A stretch of 64,000 bases of DNA, taken from an uncultured Desulfuromonas sp. (GTDB taxonomy: Bacteria > Desulfobacterota > Desulfuromonadia > Desulfuromonadales > Desulfuromonadaceae). The position numbers and the translations under genes are program-made. Below are positions 1 through 9,210 of the stretch, piece by piece. How positions within the stretch are numbered: position 1 is the stretch's first letter; each line of letters opens with the position of its first letter. A model generated the notes under the pieces. That model saw only the letters and a list, made by a program, of their open reading frames with translations. It did no database searches and was not told the origin of the DNA. The stretch spans positions 1 to 64,000 of the forward strand of contig NZ_OY787469.1 in the NCBI RefSeq assembly GCF_963678835.1, given 5' to 3'.

Positions 1-977
1 GTGATGACGACGGCATTGACAATCATATTTCCAAAATCGGCCAACTGTTTGCCGACTTTCAAGTGACCCGCAATGGTCATGTAAAGGTAGGAGCCCAGAA
101 GGTCAAAACCATGCTGCTCAGAAGTTCATCAACCCGTGCCATTCCCAACACCTTCCGCGGTATCACCGCAGACTACAGCTTCGATCAATTTAAATTTTAC
201 GGCTATGCCTTTGATGAGTGGAGCTCGCGCCATGATGACAGCTGGGATAAGTTCACCACCGAGTTGGGCGAAGAGATTGATATCGTCTGGGGCCTGGGCG
301 CCACCTACAAAAAGGCGGGTTTTAAAGCAGAGCTTGAATATCTGGTATCACAAGACTACCTGGCCAAGCTCGGTATCCGCGCAGGCTACAGCTGGAAACT
401 CCCCAGCAGCAAGGTGCAGCTTTCCGCCGGCTATTTCACGGCCAAGGACAATGGTGATCTGTTCAAGCCGGGAGCCGAAAAAGACCTGGATGGCAATGAG
501 GATCTCGACGGATCGGCCTACTACGTCGATCTCAATTGGAACGTTGGGATGTTCACCCTCGGTGCCGCCTACACTCAGGTATTCGATATGTGGCTTGAGG
601 ACAACTTCGCCGGTGATCACGGCACCAATCCCTTCCCGACCCGTGCTCCCATCGGACCGGATTTCACGAACACCGAAGAGAAGGCCTGGCAGGCCCGGGT
701 CGGATTTGACCTCAGCAATTTTGTCCCCGGCTTAACCACTAAAGTCAGTTACACCCGCGGTACGGATGCCGAAAACTCACTGACCGGCAAAGCGGGTGGT
801 ACAGCCGATGAAGACTACTTTGCGGTCGATACCCGGTGGAAAATCCCCTATCTCAAAGGTTTGAGCTGCCGCTGGTACTTCGCCGACTACGATTCGGATG
901 AAAAGGGGAAAATCGGCGGCGTCAAAGGGGATGAAACCGACCATCGCGTCTACCTGGATTACGTTGTCAAATTCTAG
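1..977 (+). CDS. OprD-like outer-membrane porin, 5' end missing
   Basis: The reading frame is open from the window edge (frame 3) to a stop at 975-977, so the signal peptide and the first strands lie outside. About 325 residues are visible. Alternating hydrophobic/polar strands rich in aromatic residues, a TFRGITA motif near the visible N-terminus and a C-terminal Phe after VYLDYVV are typical of an OprD/OccD-type beta-barrel for small anions such as carboxylates. It lies 64 bp upstream of a periplasmic fumarate reductase in the same direction, so a role in admitting fumarate or a related dicarboxylate is plausible but inferred. A GTG at 63 is only an internal codon, not a start. Confidence 0.75.
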   Translation, partial: DDDGIDNHISKIGQLFADFQVTRNGHVKVGAQKVKTMLLRSSSTRAIPNTFRGITADYSFDQFKFYGYAFDEWSSRHDDSWDKFTTELGEEIDIVWGLGATYKKAGFKAELEYLVSQDYLAKLGIRAGYSWKLPSSKVQLSAGYFTAKDNGDLFKPGAEKDLDGNEDLDGSAYYVDLNWNVGMFTLGAAYTQVFDMWLEDNFAGDHGTNPFPTRAPIGPDFTNTEEKAWQARVGFDLSNFVPGLTTKVSYTRGTDAENSLTGKAGGTADEDYFAVDTRWKIPYLKGLSCRWYFADYDSDEKGKIGGVKGDETDHRVYLDYVVKF

Positions 978-1041
978 CCAGAGCTTCCACGCAATATTTT
1001 AAAAGAAAAAAACAGCACAACAACCACTGAAGGAGACCGAT

Positions 1042-2823
1042 ATGAAAACACGCTTCGTAACCCTCTTATTTGCCTTTGCTCTGCTCAGTGCCAGCAGTGT
1101 CCAGGCCGTTTCCCAGAAGTCAAATAATGCTCCCCCGACCCTCGCCGAGGCACACGCCGAAATGGCCGACTGTAACGGTTGCCATGCCGAAAACGGCAAG
1201 ATATCGGACAGCGAAACCTATGAAAACCAGCAATGCATAACCTGCCATGGCGGCTATGCAGAGTTGGCCAACGATTCTCTTGAATTTGACCCGCACACCT
1301 CGCATCTGGGCAACATCAATTGCACCAGCTGCCATAAGGGGCACGATGCGCCCCAGTTCCAGTGCAACAACTGCCACTCGTTCAAGCACAGCCAGATGCC
1401 GTTTGACGATGTGATCAAGAAACAGGCGTGGGATAAGAACTGGGATCAACAGGCCATTCAGCAAGCGATTGCCGCCGGTCCTGTTGAATCGACGGATGTG
1501 ATCGTCGTGGGTGCTGGCAGCGCCGGTTTCAATGCCGCCATTTCGGCCAAGCGCGCCGGGGCCAACGTCATTCTGTACGAAAAAGCCCCCTACAGCGGTG
1601 GCAACTCGATGCTGGCAGCCGGTGGTTTCAATGCCGTCGGCACTCCGCAACAGGCTAAAAAAGGGATTGAAGACAGAATCGACTGGTTTATTGAAGACGC
1701 CATGAAGGGCGGGCGCTATCAAAACGATGAAGCCCTGGTTCGTATCATGGCTGAACAATCCGCTGATGGCATCAAATGGCTGGAGTCCCTGGGCGCCAAC
1801 ATGGATGACCTCAAACGTTCCGGTGGTGCCCGGGTTCAACGCACCCATCGCCCGTCTGGCGGTGCCAGTGTCGGTCCGCACATCATTCATGTGCTGCGTG
1901 CTGCCGCCAAGCTGGAGCAGGTTGATCTGCGCCTGAACTCACGGGTCGAAAAACTGGTCCTGAACGAGGACAAGAGCATCGCCGGTGTCGTGGTTCACGG
2001 AAAGCACAGCGGCTACAACATGATCGCCGCCGATGCTGTCGTGCTGGCGACCGGAGGCTACGGCATGAACAAAGAGATGATCGCCTACTACCGTCCGACC
2101 TTCGCCGACATGACCAGTTCCAACAACATCACCGCTACCGGTGACGGCATCCGCCTGGCCAAAGACATCGGTGCCAGCATGACCGATATCGACTGGGTTC
2201 AGGCCCACCCGACCATCGGCAAGGACAGCCGCATCCTGATCTCCGAAACCGTGCGTGGCGTCGGCGCCATCATGGTCAACACCGATGGTCAACGCTTCAT
2301 CAACGAGTTGACCACTCGCGACCGGGCCTCGGATGCCATCCTCAAGCAAAAAGATCAGTACGCCTGGCTGGTGTTCGACAAGCAACTGGTGGAAAAGAAA
2401 AAGATGGTGCGAGGCTATGACCACCTCGGCATGCTGAGTAAAGCCAACACCATCGAGGAACTGGCCAAGATCACCGGCATGTCAGCTCTGCCGCAAACCG
2501 TTAAAGCCTACAACCACTACCAGAAAAGCGGTAAAGATGAGGACTTCGGCCGCGACGGAATGCCTCTCAACATCACCCAACCGCCCTTCTATGCCGTCCG
2601 CGTTGCCCCCGGCATCCACCACACCATGGGTGGCGTCGCCATCAGCACCGAATCGGAAGTGCTGAACCTGCAAAGCTGGCCGATGGCCGGGCTCTATGCC
2701 GCAGGTGAAGTCACCGGTGGCGTCCACGGCTACAACCGCCTGGGTGGTAACGCCATCGCCGACACCGTGGTGTTCGGTCGCCGCGCCGGTGCCAACGCGG
2801 CGAAATACGCTCTCAGCAAGTAG
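1042..2823 (+). CDS. Tetraheme flavocytochrome c fumarate reductase, periplasmic
   Basis: 593 residues. A Sec signal peptide (about 1-22, ending SVQA) is followed by a cytochrome domain with four CxxCH motifs (C44, C65, C94, C108) and an FAD domain beginning GAGSAG at 157-162. The flavin domain keeps the fumarate-reductase signature: THRPSGG at 268-274, QAHPT with H389, ELTTRDRAS with R426, HHTMGG with H526/H527 and GYNRLGG with R566. These match the substrate-binding His and Arg and the acid Arg of Shewanella Fcc3/IfcA. The His at 389 argues against urocanate reductase. The size fits the family. The likely reaction is periplasmic fumarate to succinate with electrons from a quinol-oxidising cytochrome, and no such partner gene is visible here. 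AAGGAG lies 7 nt before the ATG. Other 2-enoate acceptors cannot be excluded. Confidence 0.9.
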   Translation: MKTRFVTLLFAFALLSASSVQAVSQKSNNAPPTLAEAHAEMADCNGCHAENGKISDSETYENQQCITCHGGYAELANDSLEFDPHTSHLGNINCTSCHKGHDAPQFQCNNCHSFKHSQMPFDDVIKKQAWDKNWDQQAIQQAIAAGPVESTDVIVVGAGSAGFNAAISAKRAGANVILYEKAPYSGGNSMLAAGGFNAVGTPQQAKKGIEDRIDWFIEDAMKGGRYQNDEALVRIMAEQSADGIKWLESLGANMDDLKRSGGARVQRTHRPSGGASVGPHIIHVLRAAAKLEQVDLRLNSRVEKLVLNEDKSIAGVVVHGKHSGYNMIAADAVVLATGGYGMNKEMIAYYRPTFADMTSSNNITATGDGIRLAKDIGASMTDIDWVQAHPTIGKDSRILISETVRGVGAIMVNTDGQRFINELTTRDRASDAILKQKDQYAWLVFDKQLVEKKKMVRGYDHLGMLSKANTIEELAKITGMSALPQTVKAYNHYQKSGKDEDFGRDGMPLNITQPPFYAVRVAPGIHHTMGGVAISTESEVLNLQSWPMAGLYAAGEVTGGVHGYNRLGGNAIADTVVFGRRAGANAAKYALSK

Positions 2824-2834
2824 CATTCCCCAAG

Positions 2835-2867
2835 CCCCCGAGGAAGAAACAACCTCTTCCTCGGGGG
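2835..2867 (+). terminator. Hairpin after flavocytochrome c gene
   Basis: A perfect 12-bp GC-rich stem (2835-2846 with 2856-2867) and a 9-nt loop, starting 12 bp after the stop codon. No T-run follows on the + strand, so it is either a weak intrinsic terminator or an mRNA-stabilising 3' hairpin. Confidence 0.6.
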
Positions 2868-2893
2868 TACACCTCTAGCATCAGGTGAACGGA

Positions 2894-4264
2894 ATGACAC
2901 GATCAACACAACATGTTGCGCACAAAGAACTTGGCTCAGCACCGATTCCCGGCTTGTTGTTCAAGCTGTCTGTTCCTTCTATTCTTGGACTGATGGCGCT
3001 GACACTCTGCCAACTCATCGATACCATTTTTATCGGCCGCTGTATCGGCGTACAGGGGATCGGCGGCATCGCCGTGTTGATGCCGGTCATCTTGCTGTTC
3101 AGCTCGGTGGGACGAGGGCTGGGAGTCGGAGGCTCATCGATAATCACCCGCAGCAACGGTGCCAACGATCATGCCCGGGCTAACACCACCCTCAGCCTGC
3201 TGGTGCTCCTCTGCGTAATCTTCTCTGTGGTTCTGGCGACCGCCGGGTTACTGCTGACCAAGCCACTGCTGCATTTTTTTGGTAGCCAGGCCCAACTCTT
3301 CAGCCACAGTCAAGACTATTTTCAGCTGCTGTTACCCGGCTTGCCGTTTCTCTGTTTCGCCATGCTCAGCAATAATGTAATCCGCGCGGAGGGCAACGCC
3401 CGCACAGCCATGTTGGTGATGGTGATCCCTGCCGTGATCAATGTGGTGCTTGATCCGCTGTTCATCCTCTGGTGTGGTTGGGGGATGAAGGGAGCCGCAG
3501 CAGCAACCAGCATCGCCTATCTCTGCAGCGGTTGTTTTGCCTGCCACTATTTCTGTAGCCACAAGAGCTCATTAAAGTTCGAATTCGGCCCATCCGTTAT
3601 CAACGGTCCATTACTCAAAAAAATTCTTACCCTCGCCCTCACCCCCATCGCCTGCCAGTGCTCGACGGCAGTTCTAACCATCGTGATGAACAAAACTCTG
3701 TTCGCCTTCGGTGGCGAGGTGGCCATGGCCACTAACGGGATTGTTCAGCGGTTGCACATCTTTATCATGTTCCCAGTTATCGGCCTGAGCCAGGGTTTTA
3801 TACCGATCTGCGGCTACAATCATGGCGCTGGGGCTACCAGCCGGGTACGGATATTAATTCAGCATGCCCTCAAGGCAGCGGTGGCCACCGGTTCGTTCAT
3901 CGCTCTACTCCTGCTGCTTTTTAATCAACAGTTGGCGTCTATCTTTACCCTCGACCCATCGCTGATCCACCAAAGCGGTTTTGCCATCTGTATGGTGGTG
4001 TTGATGCTGCCATTGGTGGCCATCCAGTTGATTTGCTCGGCCTATTTCCAAACTCTGGGCCAAGCGCTACCGACCCTGCTGCTGAACCTGCTGCGCCAGG
4101 GTCTGGTTCTGATCCCGCTGGTGCTGATTCTCCCCCATTTCCTCGGGCTGAGGGGGGTGTGGTACGCGTTTCCCATCTCCAATTTTCTGGCCTGCGGCAT
4201 ATCGCTGCTGCTGGTTCTTCCTCACTGGCGACAACTGGAAACGCCAGCCGCCCTGACCAACTAA
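2894..4264 (+). CDS. MATE family multidrug/cation exporter
   Basis: 456 residues and about 12 hydrophobic helices, a normal length for MATE (multidrug and toxic compound extrusion) proteins. The N-terminal region IPGLLFKLSVPSILGLMA and the later DTIFIGRCIG are typical of helix 1 and helix 2 of this family. The transporter would use the Na+ or H+ gradient to expel cationic compounds, and the substrate cannot be read from sequence. The ATG at 2894 is preferred over the GTG at 2885 because AGGTGA (2883-2888) sits 5 nt upstream of it. It follows the fumarate reductase hairpin by 26 bp and is probably transcribed separately or by read-through. Confidence 0.85.
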   Translation: MTRSTQHVAHKELGSAPIPGLLFKLSVPSILGLMALTLCQLIDTIFIGRCIGVQGIGGIAVLMPVILLFSSVGRGLGVGGSSIITRSNGANDHARANTTLSLLVLLCVIFSVVLATAGLLLTKPLLHFFGSQAQLFSHSQDYFQLLLPGLPFLCFAMLSNNVIRAEGNARTAMLVMVIPAVINVVLDPLFILWCGWGMKGAAAATSIAYLCSGCFACHYFCSHKSSLKFEFGPSVINGPLLKKILTLALTPIACQCSTAVLTIVMNKTLFAFGGEVAMATNGIVQRLHIFIMFPVIGLSQGFIPICGYNHGAGATSRVRILIQHALKAAVATGSFIALLLLLFNQQLASIFTLDPSLIHQSGFAICMVVLMLPLVAIQLICSAYFQTLGQALPTLLLNLLRQGLVLIPLVLILPHFLGLRGVWYAFPISNFLACGISLLLVLPHWRQLETPAALTN

Positions 4265-4453
4265 TACTGAATCGCCGCGAAAATTCTAGACACTCCAGCC
4301 ATTCAGAATCTCTGGATCTTCTGGCAGGAGTTGGCCAAAGGGAAGAACCACAACGAATGCAGAAAACTAGTACGTGAGCGCTTAGACAAAGTTGAACGGT
4401 TAAAAGAGAGTCCATTTCGTCCGATGAGAACTCTCGGCAAAAGCATTATAAAT

Positions 4454-4683
4454 CCTGATTAGCGCTAATCTTCAGCCAAGGGGTGACATAATTTGTCATG
4501 AGCCCCCCGTTATAATCTTCAGGAACCCCAAAAAAGAGGTCACCATGAAGATGAATCGCATACAGTTTCAAGCAGGCTTGAGCCTGAAGGAATTTCTAAG
4601 CAAATTCGGAACCGAAGAGCAATGTCAATCCGCCCTCGATCTGAGCGCTGGCTCAGACGGGCTGACAATTAGCGCTAATCAGG
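4454..4683 (+). mobile_element. 230-bp MITE derived from an IS1595-like element
   Basis: The ends are 16-bp perfect inverted repeats, CCTGATTAGCGCTAAT (4454-4469) and its complement (4668-4683). Each end contains the near-palindrome ATTAGCGCTAAT. It is flanked by an exact 8-bp target duplication TTATAAAT (4446-4453 and 4684-4691), the duplication length usual for IS1595. Inside are a TATAAT-like box near 4511-4516, a GAGG ribosome site and the first codons of a protein (MNRIQFQAGLSLKEFL) that resembles the start of IS1595-family transposases. The rest of the transposase is deleted. It therefore looks like an internally deleted, non-autonomous derivative. Confidence 0.85.
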
Positions 4684-4829
4684 TTATAAATTGGCTTGAT
4701 GCCATTGCCCGTATGTTTCGTTATTACCACGGTAACGACATCGTCGAGGGTTTCCATCGAACGATGAAGCTGATTCAACGCAGAGCATACGGATTCAGGA
4801 ATTTTGAAAATTATCGATTACGAGTTTGA
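4545..4829 (+). pseudogene. Chimeric ORF: IS1595-like N-terminus joined to ISL3 tail
   Basis: A 94-codon open frame with a good ribosome site (AAGAGG) that a gene caller would report as a protein. Residues 1-46 come from the miniature element (start of an IS1595-like transposase). From residue 47 on (VINWLDAIARMF) it is the C-terminal tail of the interrupted ISL3-type transposase. The junction falls exactly at the right end of the miniature element. The ORF may be translated from the element's own promoter, but no catalytic residues of either family are present, so no transposase activity is expected. Confidence 0.75.
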
Positions 4830-4911
4830 CTGAAGTTTAGAGTTACACCCCTCCCCAAGCCGGCCTGATTCGGCGCTGGAAGCGTTCATTAATAACTGAA
4901 AATTGTCGAAG

Positions 4912-6219
4912 TTAAGCTGTTTTGTGTGGATCAGGCGGCCGATCCGGTTTTTTGCCCCGGTTTTGAGGGCTGAATTTTCCCGACTTCGGGTTCCAGTGGC
5001 TGCGGATATCGACATGACCAAAAATCCTTTGCAACCCTTGGCGCACACGCCCGGCCGTGATCGGCTGTTTGTCTCTCCAAGGGCAGAGAGAGGCGAGGTC
5101 TTTCACCTGTTCACTGTTCTGTTGAGCCAACAACTGTGGCAGCGCATAGCTGGTTGAAAGAATCTGTGTCCAGCGGTGCAGCACCTGACGCGTTTGCTGC
5201 CACGTGTCCTTCCAGCCCCAACGGTTCTTAAGCTGATTGAACAGGTCCTCGATGGACCACCTGCGGTTATACGCCAGCAGGATGCGTGCGGCTGACAAGC
5301 TTAGATCGGTGCTCAAGATGAGCCGGGGCTGACGCAAGGTTCCATCTTTGTTTTCAATCTGAGACCAGACCGCGCGAACCTGTTGTCCGTCAAGGAAGCG
5401 GGCTCGGGCAACGCAACTGCGATAATGAACCGTCTGCCATTGCCCGTAGAGAAAAAGGTTCTGGCTGATCATGGGCAATTCAGCGACACGCTCAGCTGTC
5501 AGCTTATCGCCATATTTACGGGGCCGCCCGCGTTTGCCGTTGTGGCATGGCGGCGGTCGATAGAGCGCTGTGTCCTTGCGCACCTGGCCGATGACCTGGT
5601 AACCCAGAGTCTGGGCTGGAAGCAGCAGCGACTTGCGCATGTACCAGGAATCGACCAGCAGCGTCACAAGGCGTCCATGGAACAGAGGCCGAGTCACCCG
5701 GAGCAAAGTCTTGGCCGCGACCAGTTTGCCGCTGTTGCCTGTGCTTCTGGATAAACGGGAAAGAATCGGCAAGGCCAGAGAACGCCACCCCTGTGGCAAC
5801 ACCAGAGCCATGGTCACCCAGTTCTGTCCCCGGACATAAACGGGTCGGTTGACCTTGCAACCATGCTGATGGTGGATGCGTGATTCTGGAGCCTTGCGCG
5901 AACAGCGGAAAACCACCGTATCGTCTATGGCGACATAGCAGCGCGAACCTTCTGTTCGTTGCAAAGCGAGTCGAGCCGTTTGTAATCCAAGCGCAACCCA
6001 GGACCAGCGGCCCTTCTGCAACCATTTGAAATAACTCGTCCAATGACGCTTAGGTCTGATCGCCAACCAGGCTTCGGTGACAAAACCATTCTGGGTCAGC
6101 ATCGCGCCGAACAGCAGTTCCAGAAAAGTCGGAACCGAACGTTTGGTCAGCGCCTGGACCAGAAATGTGATAGCGTCGTACAGGGACTGGGGGATATTGC
6201 CGTATCCCTTGGTATCCAT
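4912..6219 (-). CDS. IS transposase, DDE superfamily (IS4/IS701-like)
   Basis: 435 residues from the ATG at 6219, which has GGAGG 5 nt upstream. A longer frame from 6312 runs through a strong hairpin and is less likely. YVAIDDTVV carries the probable first catalytic Asp and LLVDSWYMR the second. YNRRWSIEDLFNQLK matches the Y..RW.IE..F...K signature with the catalytic Glu found in IS4-clan transposases. The C-terminus is basic. It is the only gene of the 1557-bp element and should cut and paste its 15-bp ends. The exact IS family (IS701, ISH3 or another IS4 relative) cannot be fixed from the sequence alone. Confidence 0.88.
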   Translation of the reverse strand: MDTKGYGNIPQSLYDAITFLVQALTKRSVPTFLELLFGAMLTQNGFVTEAWLAIRPKRHWTSYFKWLQKGRWSWVALGLQTARLALQRTEGSRCYVAIDDTVVFRCSRKAPESRIHHQHGCKVNRPVYVRGQNWVTMALVLPQGWRSLALPILSRLSRSTGNSGKLVAAKTLLRVTRPLFHGRLVTLLVDSWYMRKSLLLPAQTLGYQVIGQVRKDTALYRPPPCHNGKRGRPRKYGDKLTAERVAELPMISQNLFLYGQWQTVHYRSCVARARFLDGQQVRAVWSQIENKDGTLRQPRLILSTDLSLSAARILLAYNRRWSIEDLFNQLKNRWGWKDTWQQTRQVLHRWTQILSTSYALPQLLAQQNSEQVKDLASLCPWRDKQPITAGRVRQGLQRIFGHVDIRSHWNPKSGKFSPQNRGKKPDRPPDPHKTA

Positions 6220-6256
6220 AGCGGCCTCCGGAAGAAAGGGGGAACTTTCTTCTAGA

Positions 6257-6308
6257 GGCCGCGCCTTCAAAGCTTTCCAATATGACAATCGGCTTTGAAG
6301 GCGCGGCC
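6257..6308 (-). promoter_or_regulatory. 16-bp hairpin upstream of transposase start
   Basis: A perfect 16-bp inverted repeat (6257-6272 with 6293-6308) lies between the terminal repeat of the IS and the GGAGG of its transposase. In transcripts entering from outside the element it would form a stable hairpin about 30 nt before the ribosome site. IS10 and IS50 use such hairpins to block transposase translation from impinging transcripts, and a similar protective role here is inference. Confidence 0.55.
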
Positions 6309-6409
6309 ACACACAGTGGCCGTGGTGTCAACGCCTTTTTTTCAACTTCGACAAATTTTCAAAGATCACGAAACTCTAAACTTCAGGAGTTTGAGTGATG
6401 TGCGGATAA

Positions 6410-6453
6410 AACAGAATGGAAAGTTGATCGGCTTTCATACGGGATAAAGAGCC
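6410..6453 (+). repeat. Right terminal end of the ISL3-type element
   Basis: Directly after the restored end of the ISL3 transposase remnant. Read from the outside on the minus strand it begins GGCTCTTTATCCCG, and GGCTCTT is the usual start of ISL3-family terminal repeats. The matching left end is not present before 4271, so the element is a 3' remnant only. Confidence 0.6.
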
Positions 6454-6512
6454 ATCCCCTTGCTTTGACACAGACCCGAGACACCCGGATCAAATCTAGA
6501 AAAGAGAAACAA

Positions 6513-6544
6513 AAAAGGTTTCAGCTAATCAGCTGAAACCTTTT
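6513..6544 (-). terminator. Intrinsic terminator of serS-tRNA unit
   Basis: A perfect 14-bp stem (6513-6526 with 6531-6544) with a 4-nt loop. On the minus strand the stem ends in T-rich sequence. It lies 10 bp beyond the 3' end of tRNA-Arg and would end transcripts coming from serS through the three tRNAs. Confidence 0.85.
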
Positions 6545-6553
6545 GATTTTAAA

Positions 6554-6630
<77 letters not shown>

Positions 6631-6698
6631 AACGGGTGATGGTTATCTCGCATTTGGGCGAGGTTGTCAACACTCTTTTTTGCTTTACTAAAAATAAA

Positions 6699-6834
6699 TG
6701 GCGAAGAGGGAGGAATTCGCCCACTTCGTCGCCAACATCACGTTGACTCCTGCGTCGGCTCACCTACGCTCGCTGCCGCGGACATCCTGCCCGCTCTTCC
6801 GACATTAAGTCGGCGCTCACTCCGCTTCGAATCC
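6699..6834 (-). repeat. tRNA-spacer repeat, copy 1
   Basis: A 116-bp repeat (6719-6834) about 92% identical to the copy at 7031-7146. It is preceded by a 21-bp partial copy (6699-6719) of the 3' end of the neighbouring tRNA-Ser(GCT), including CCA. It contains the hairpin CCGAC-ATTAA-GTCGG and degraded forms of two further hairpins. It lies between tRNA-Ser(GCT) and tRNA-Arg in the direction of transcription, so it would be part of the tRNA precursor. Confidence 0.8.
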
Positions 6835-6856
6835 CAAAAGGAGTTTGCTTTTAATA

Positions 6857-6951
<95 letters not shown>

Positions 6952-7010
6952 GTACTTCTTTTCTTTGTTCGCTCTGCTTCAAATCCTGCTCAGCAGAAAC
7001 TTTAACTAAA

Positions 7011-7146
7011 TGGCGCAGGAGGTAGGATTTGCCCACTTCGTCGCCAACATCATGTTGGCTCCTGCGTCGGCTCCCCTGCGCTCTCTGCCGCGGACATCCT
7101 GTCCGCTCTTCCGACATTAAGTCGGCGTTCGCTCCGCTTCAAATCC
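7011..7146 (-). repeat. tRNA-spacer repeat, copy 2
   Basis: A 116-bp repeat (7031-7146) preceded by a 21-bp partial copy of the tRNA-Ser(TGA) 3' end (7011-7031). A wider 32-bp block (7000-7031) recurs exactly 160 bp away at 7160-7191 with one mismatch. The unit has three clean hairpins: GCCAAC-ATCAT-GTTGGC, GCGGACA-TCC-TGTCCGC and CCGAC-ATTAA-GTCGG. It is closed by TAGGATTTG (7023-7031) with CAAATCCTA (7140-7148). A transcript could thus fold as a closing stem with three arms. It lies between the two serine tRNAs. Confidence 0.8.
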
Positions 7147-7170
7147 TATCCAGCGGATGCTTTAACTAAA

Positions 7171-7256
7171 TGGCGGAGGAGGTAGGATTTGAACCCACGG
7201 TACTTTCGTACAACGGTTTTCAAGACCGCCGCCTTAAGCCACTCGGCCACTCCTCC
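7171..7256 (-). tRNA. tRNA-Ser(TGA)
   Basis: 86 nt, class II with long variable arm, acceptor stem GGAGGAG/CTCCTCC, anticodon TGA in the arm CGGTC-TTGAAAA-CCG, T-loop TTCAAAT and encoded CCA. Reads UCN serine codons. It begins 9 bp after the serS stop codon, so it is probably cotranscribed with its own synthetase. Confidence 0.97.
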
Positions 7257-7265
7257 GTACTTAAC

Positions 7266-8552
<1,287 letters not shown>

Positions 8553-8602
8553 TTATCGCTTGCCCGGCAGGACAGCGCTTGTCGTCAAAAAACCCACACT
8601 TC

Positions 8603-9208
8603 CTAACACTTCTGTCCGCTATCGTCAACTCCCTTTGCATTTTTTCCATGAACCCACCAGTCACTGTTGTCATCAAACCACCAGCGGCTGGAATCCGTTG
8701 TCCAGATGGCTTCCGCCAATTCACGGGCTACATCGGTCTGCAAACGACGTACGGCAAAGGGATACCACTCGTCCGCATAACGGTTACCGAGGTCCTTGTA
8801 TTCTTTGAGCGCCAGAATCATTTCCAGCTGATCGGCATCATGCGCCAAACAGGCTTCCGGGGTTTCCTTGTCGACAAATTCACCGAGGGTCTGCTTATAC
8901 TGTTCACCAAACGGCAGCGTGGCAGCCAGATCGTCAATGGCTTTTTGTTCATCGGCCTGGACATACTTCTTATTGACGTAGTTCAAGTCGCCAATGCGCG
9001 CTTCCGGAACATCGTGAAACAGACACAGCATCACCACCCGCCCACAGTCGACCCCTTCGGACAATTGCGCCAGAGTGTAACCGATCATTGCCGTACGAAA
9101 GGAATGCTCAGCGACCGATTGCGCCCCGGAACCGAGAAATTGAAACCCACTGCGAGGAGTTCGCTTGAGCATCCCCACTTCAAACAGAAAATTGGCCAGA
9201 TTTTTCAT
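8603..9208 (-). CDS. HD-domain nucleotidase (YfbR/HDDC2-like)
   Basis: 201 residues. It starts at the ATG at 9208 (GGAGG upstream) rather than at 9283, which would overlap the permease gene. The HD phosphohydrolase motifs are visible: SVAEHSFR with the first His, LCLFHDVPEARIGD with the HD pair and AHDADQLE with the distal Asp. The pattern FLFEVGMLKRTPRSG plus these motifs is that of YfbR/HDDC2-type 5'-deoxynucleotidases, which hydrolyse deoxynucleoside monophosphates using a divalent metal. The start is 2 nt after the DMT permease stop, so the two are translationally coupled. The exact substrate is not determined. Confidence 0.82.
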   Translation of the reverse strand: MKNLANFLFEVGMLKRTPRSGFQFLGSGAQSVAEHSFRTAMIGYTLAQLSEGVDCGRVVMLCLFHDVPEARIGDLNYVNKKYVQADEQKAIDDLAATLPFGEQYKQTLGEFVDKETPEACLAHDADQLEMILALKEYKDLGNRYADEWYPFAVRRLQTDVARELAEAIWTTDSSRWWFDDNSDWWVHGKNAKGVDDSGQKC

Positions 9209-9210
9209 CC

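Larger units (their letters stand above)
4830..6386 (-). mobile_element. Complete 1557-bp insertion sequence, DDE (IS4-clan) type
   Basis: 15-bp perfect terminal inverted repeats CTGAAGTTTAGAGTT (4830-4844) and its complement (6372-6386), flanked by an exact 8-bp duplication GAGTTTGA (4822-4829 and 6387-6394). It carries one full-length transposase gene on the minus strand. Intact ends, an intact target duplication and an uninterrupted ORF imply a recent insertion and a possibly active element. It landed at the 3' end of the older ISL3 remnant. Confidence 0.9.
4271..6409 (+). pseudogene. ISL3-type transposase C-terminal remnant, twice interrupted
   Basis: Three pieces form one reading frame once two insertions are removed: 4271-4453, 4692-4829 and 6395-6409. 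Cutting out the 230-bp element and one target copy joins LGKSII directly to NWLDAIARMF in frame. Cutting out the larger IS restores a tail ending V-M-C-G. The joined sequence contains EGFHRTMKLIQRRAYGFR, characteristic of the C-terminus of DDE_Tnp_ISL3 transposases. The N-terminal two thirds are gone, and an in-frame TGA lies at 4268. A TGA at 4827-4829, probably CGA originally, cuts the last five codons. A dead remnant next to the MATE gene. Confidence 0.8.

Noticed and set aside
1120..1890. Long minus-strand frame inside the flavocytochrome gene
   Set aside because: An antisense shadow of a gene whose motifs on the + strand are unambiguous; similar antisense frames elsewhere were ignored for the same reason.
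6699..6719. Possible truncated tRNA gene beside tRNA-Arg
   Set aside because: Only the 3' 21 nt of a tRNA-Ser are present; it belongs to the spacer repeat, not to a functional tRNA.
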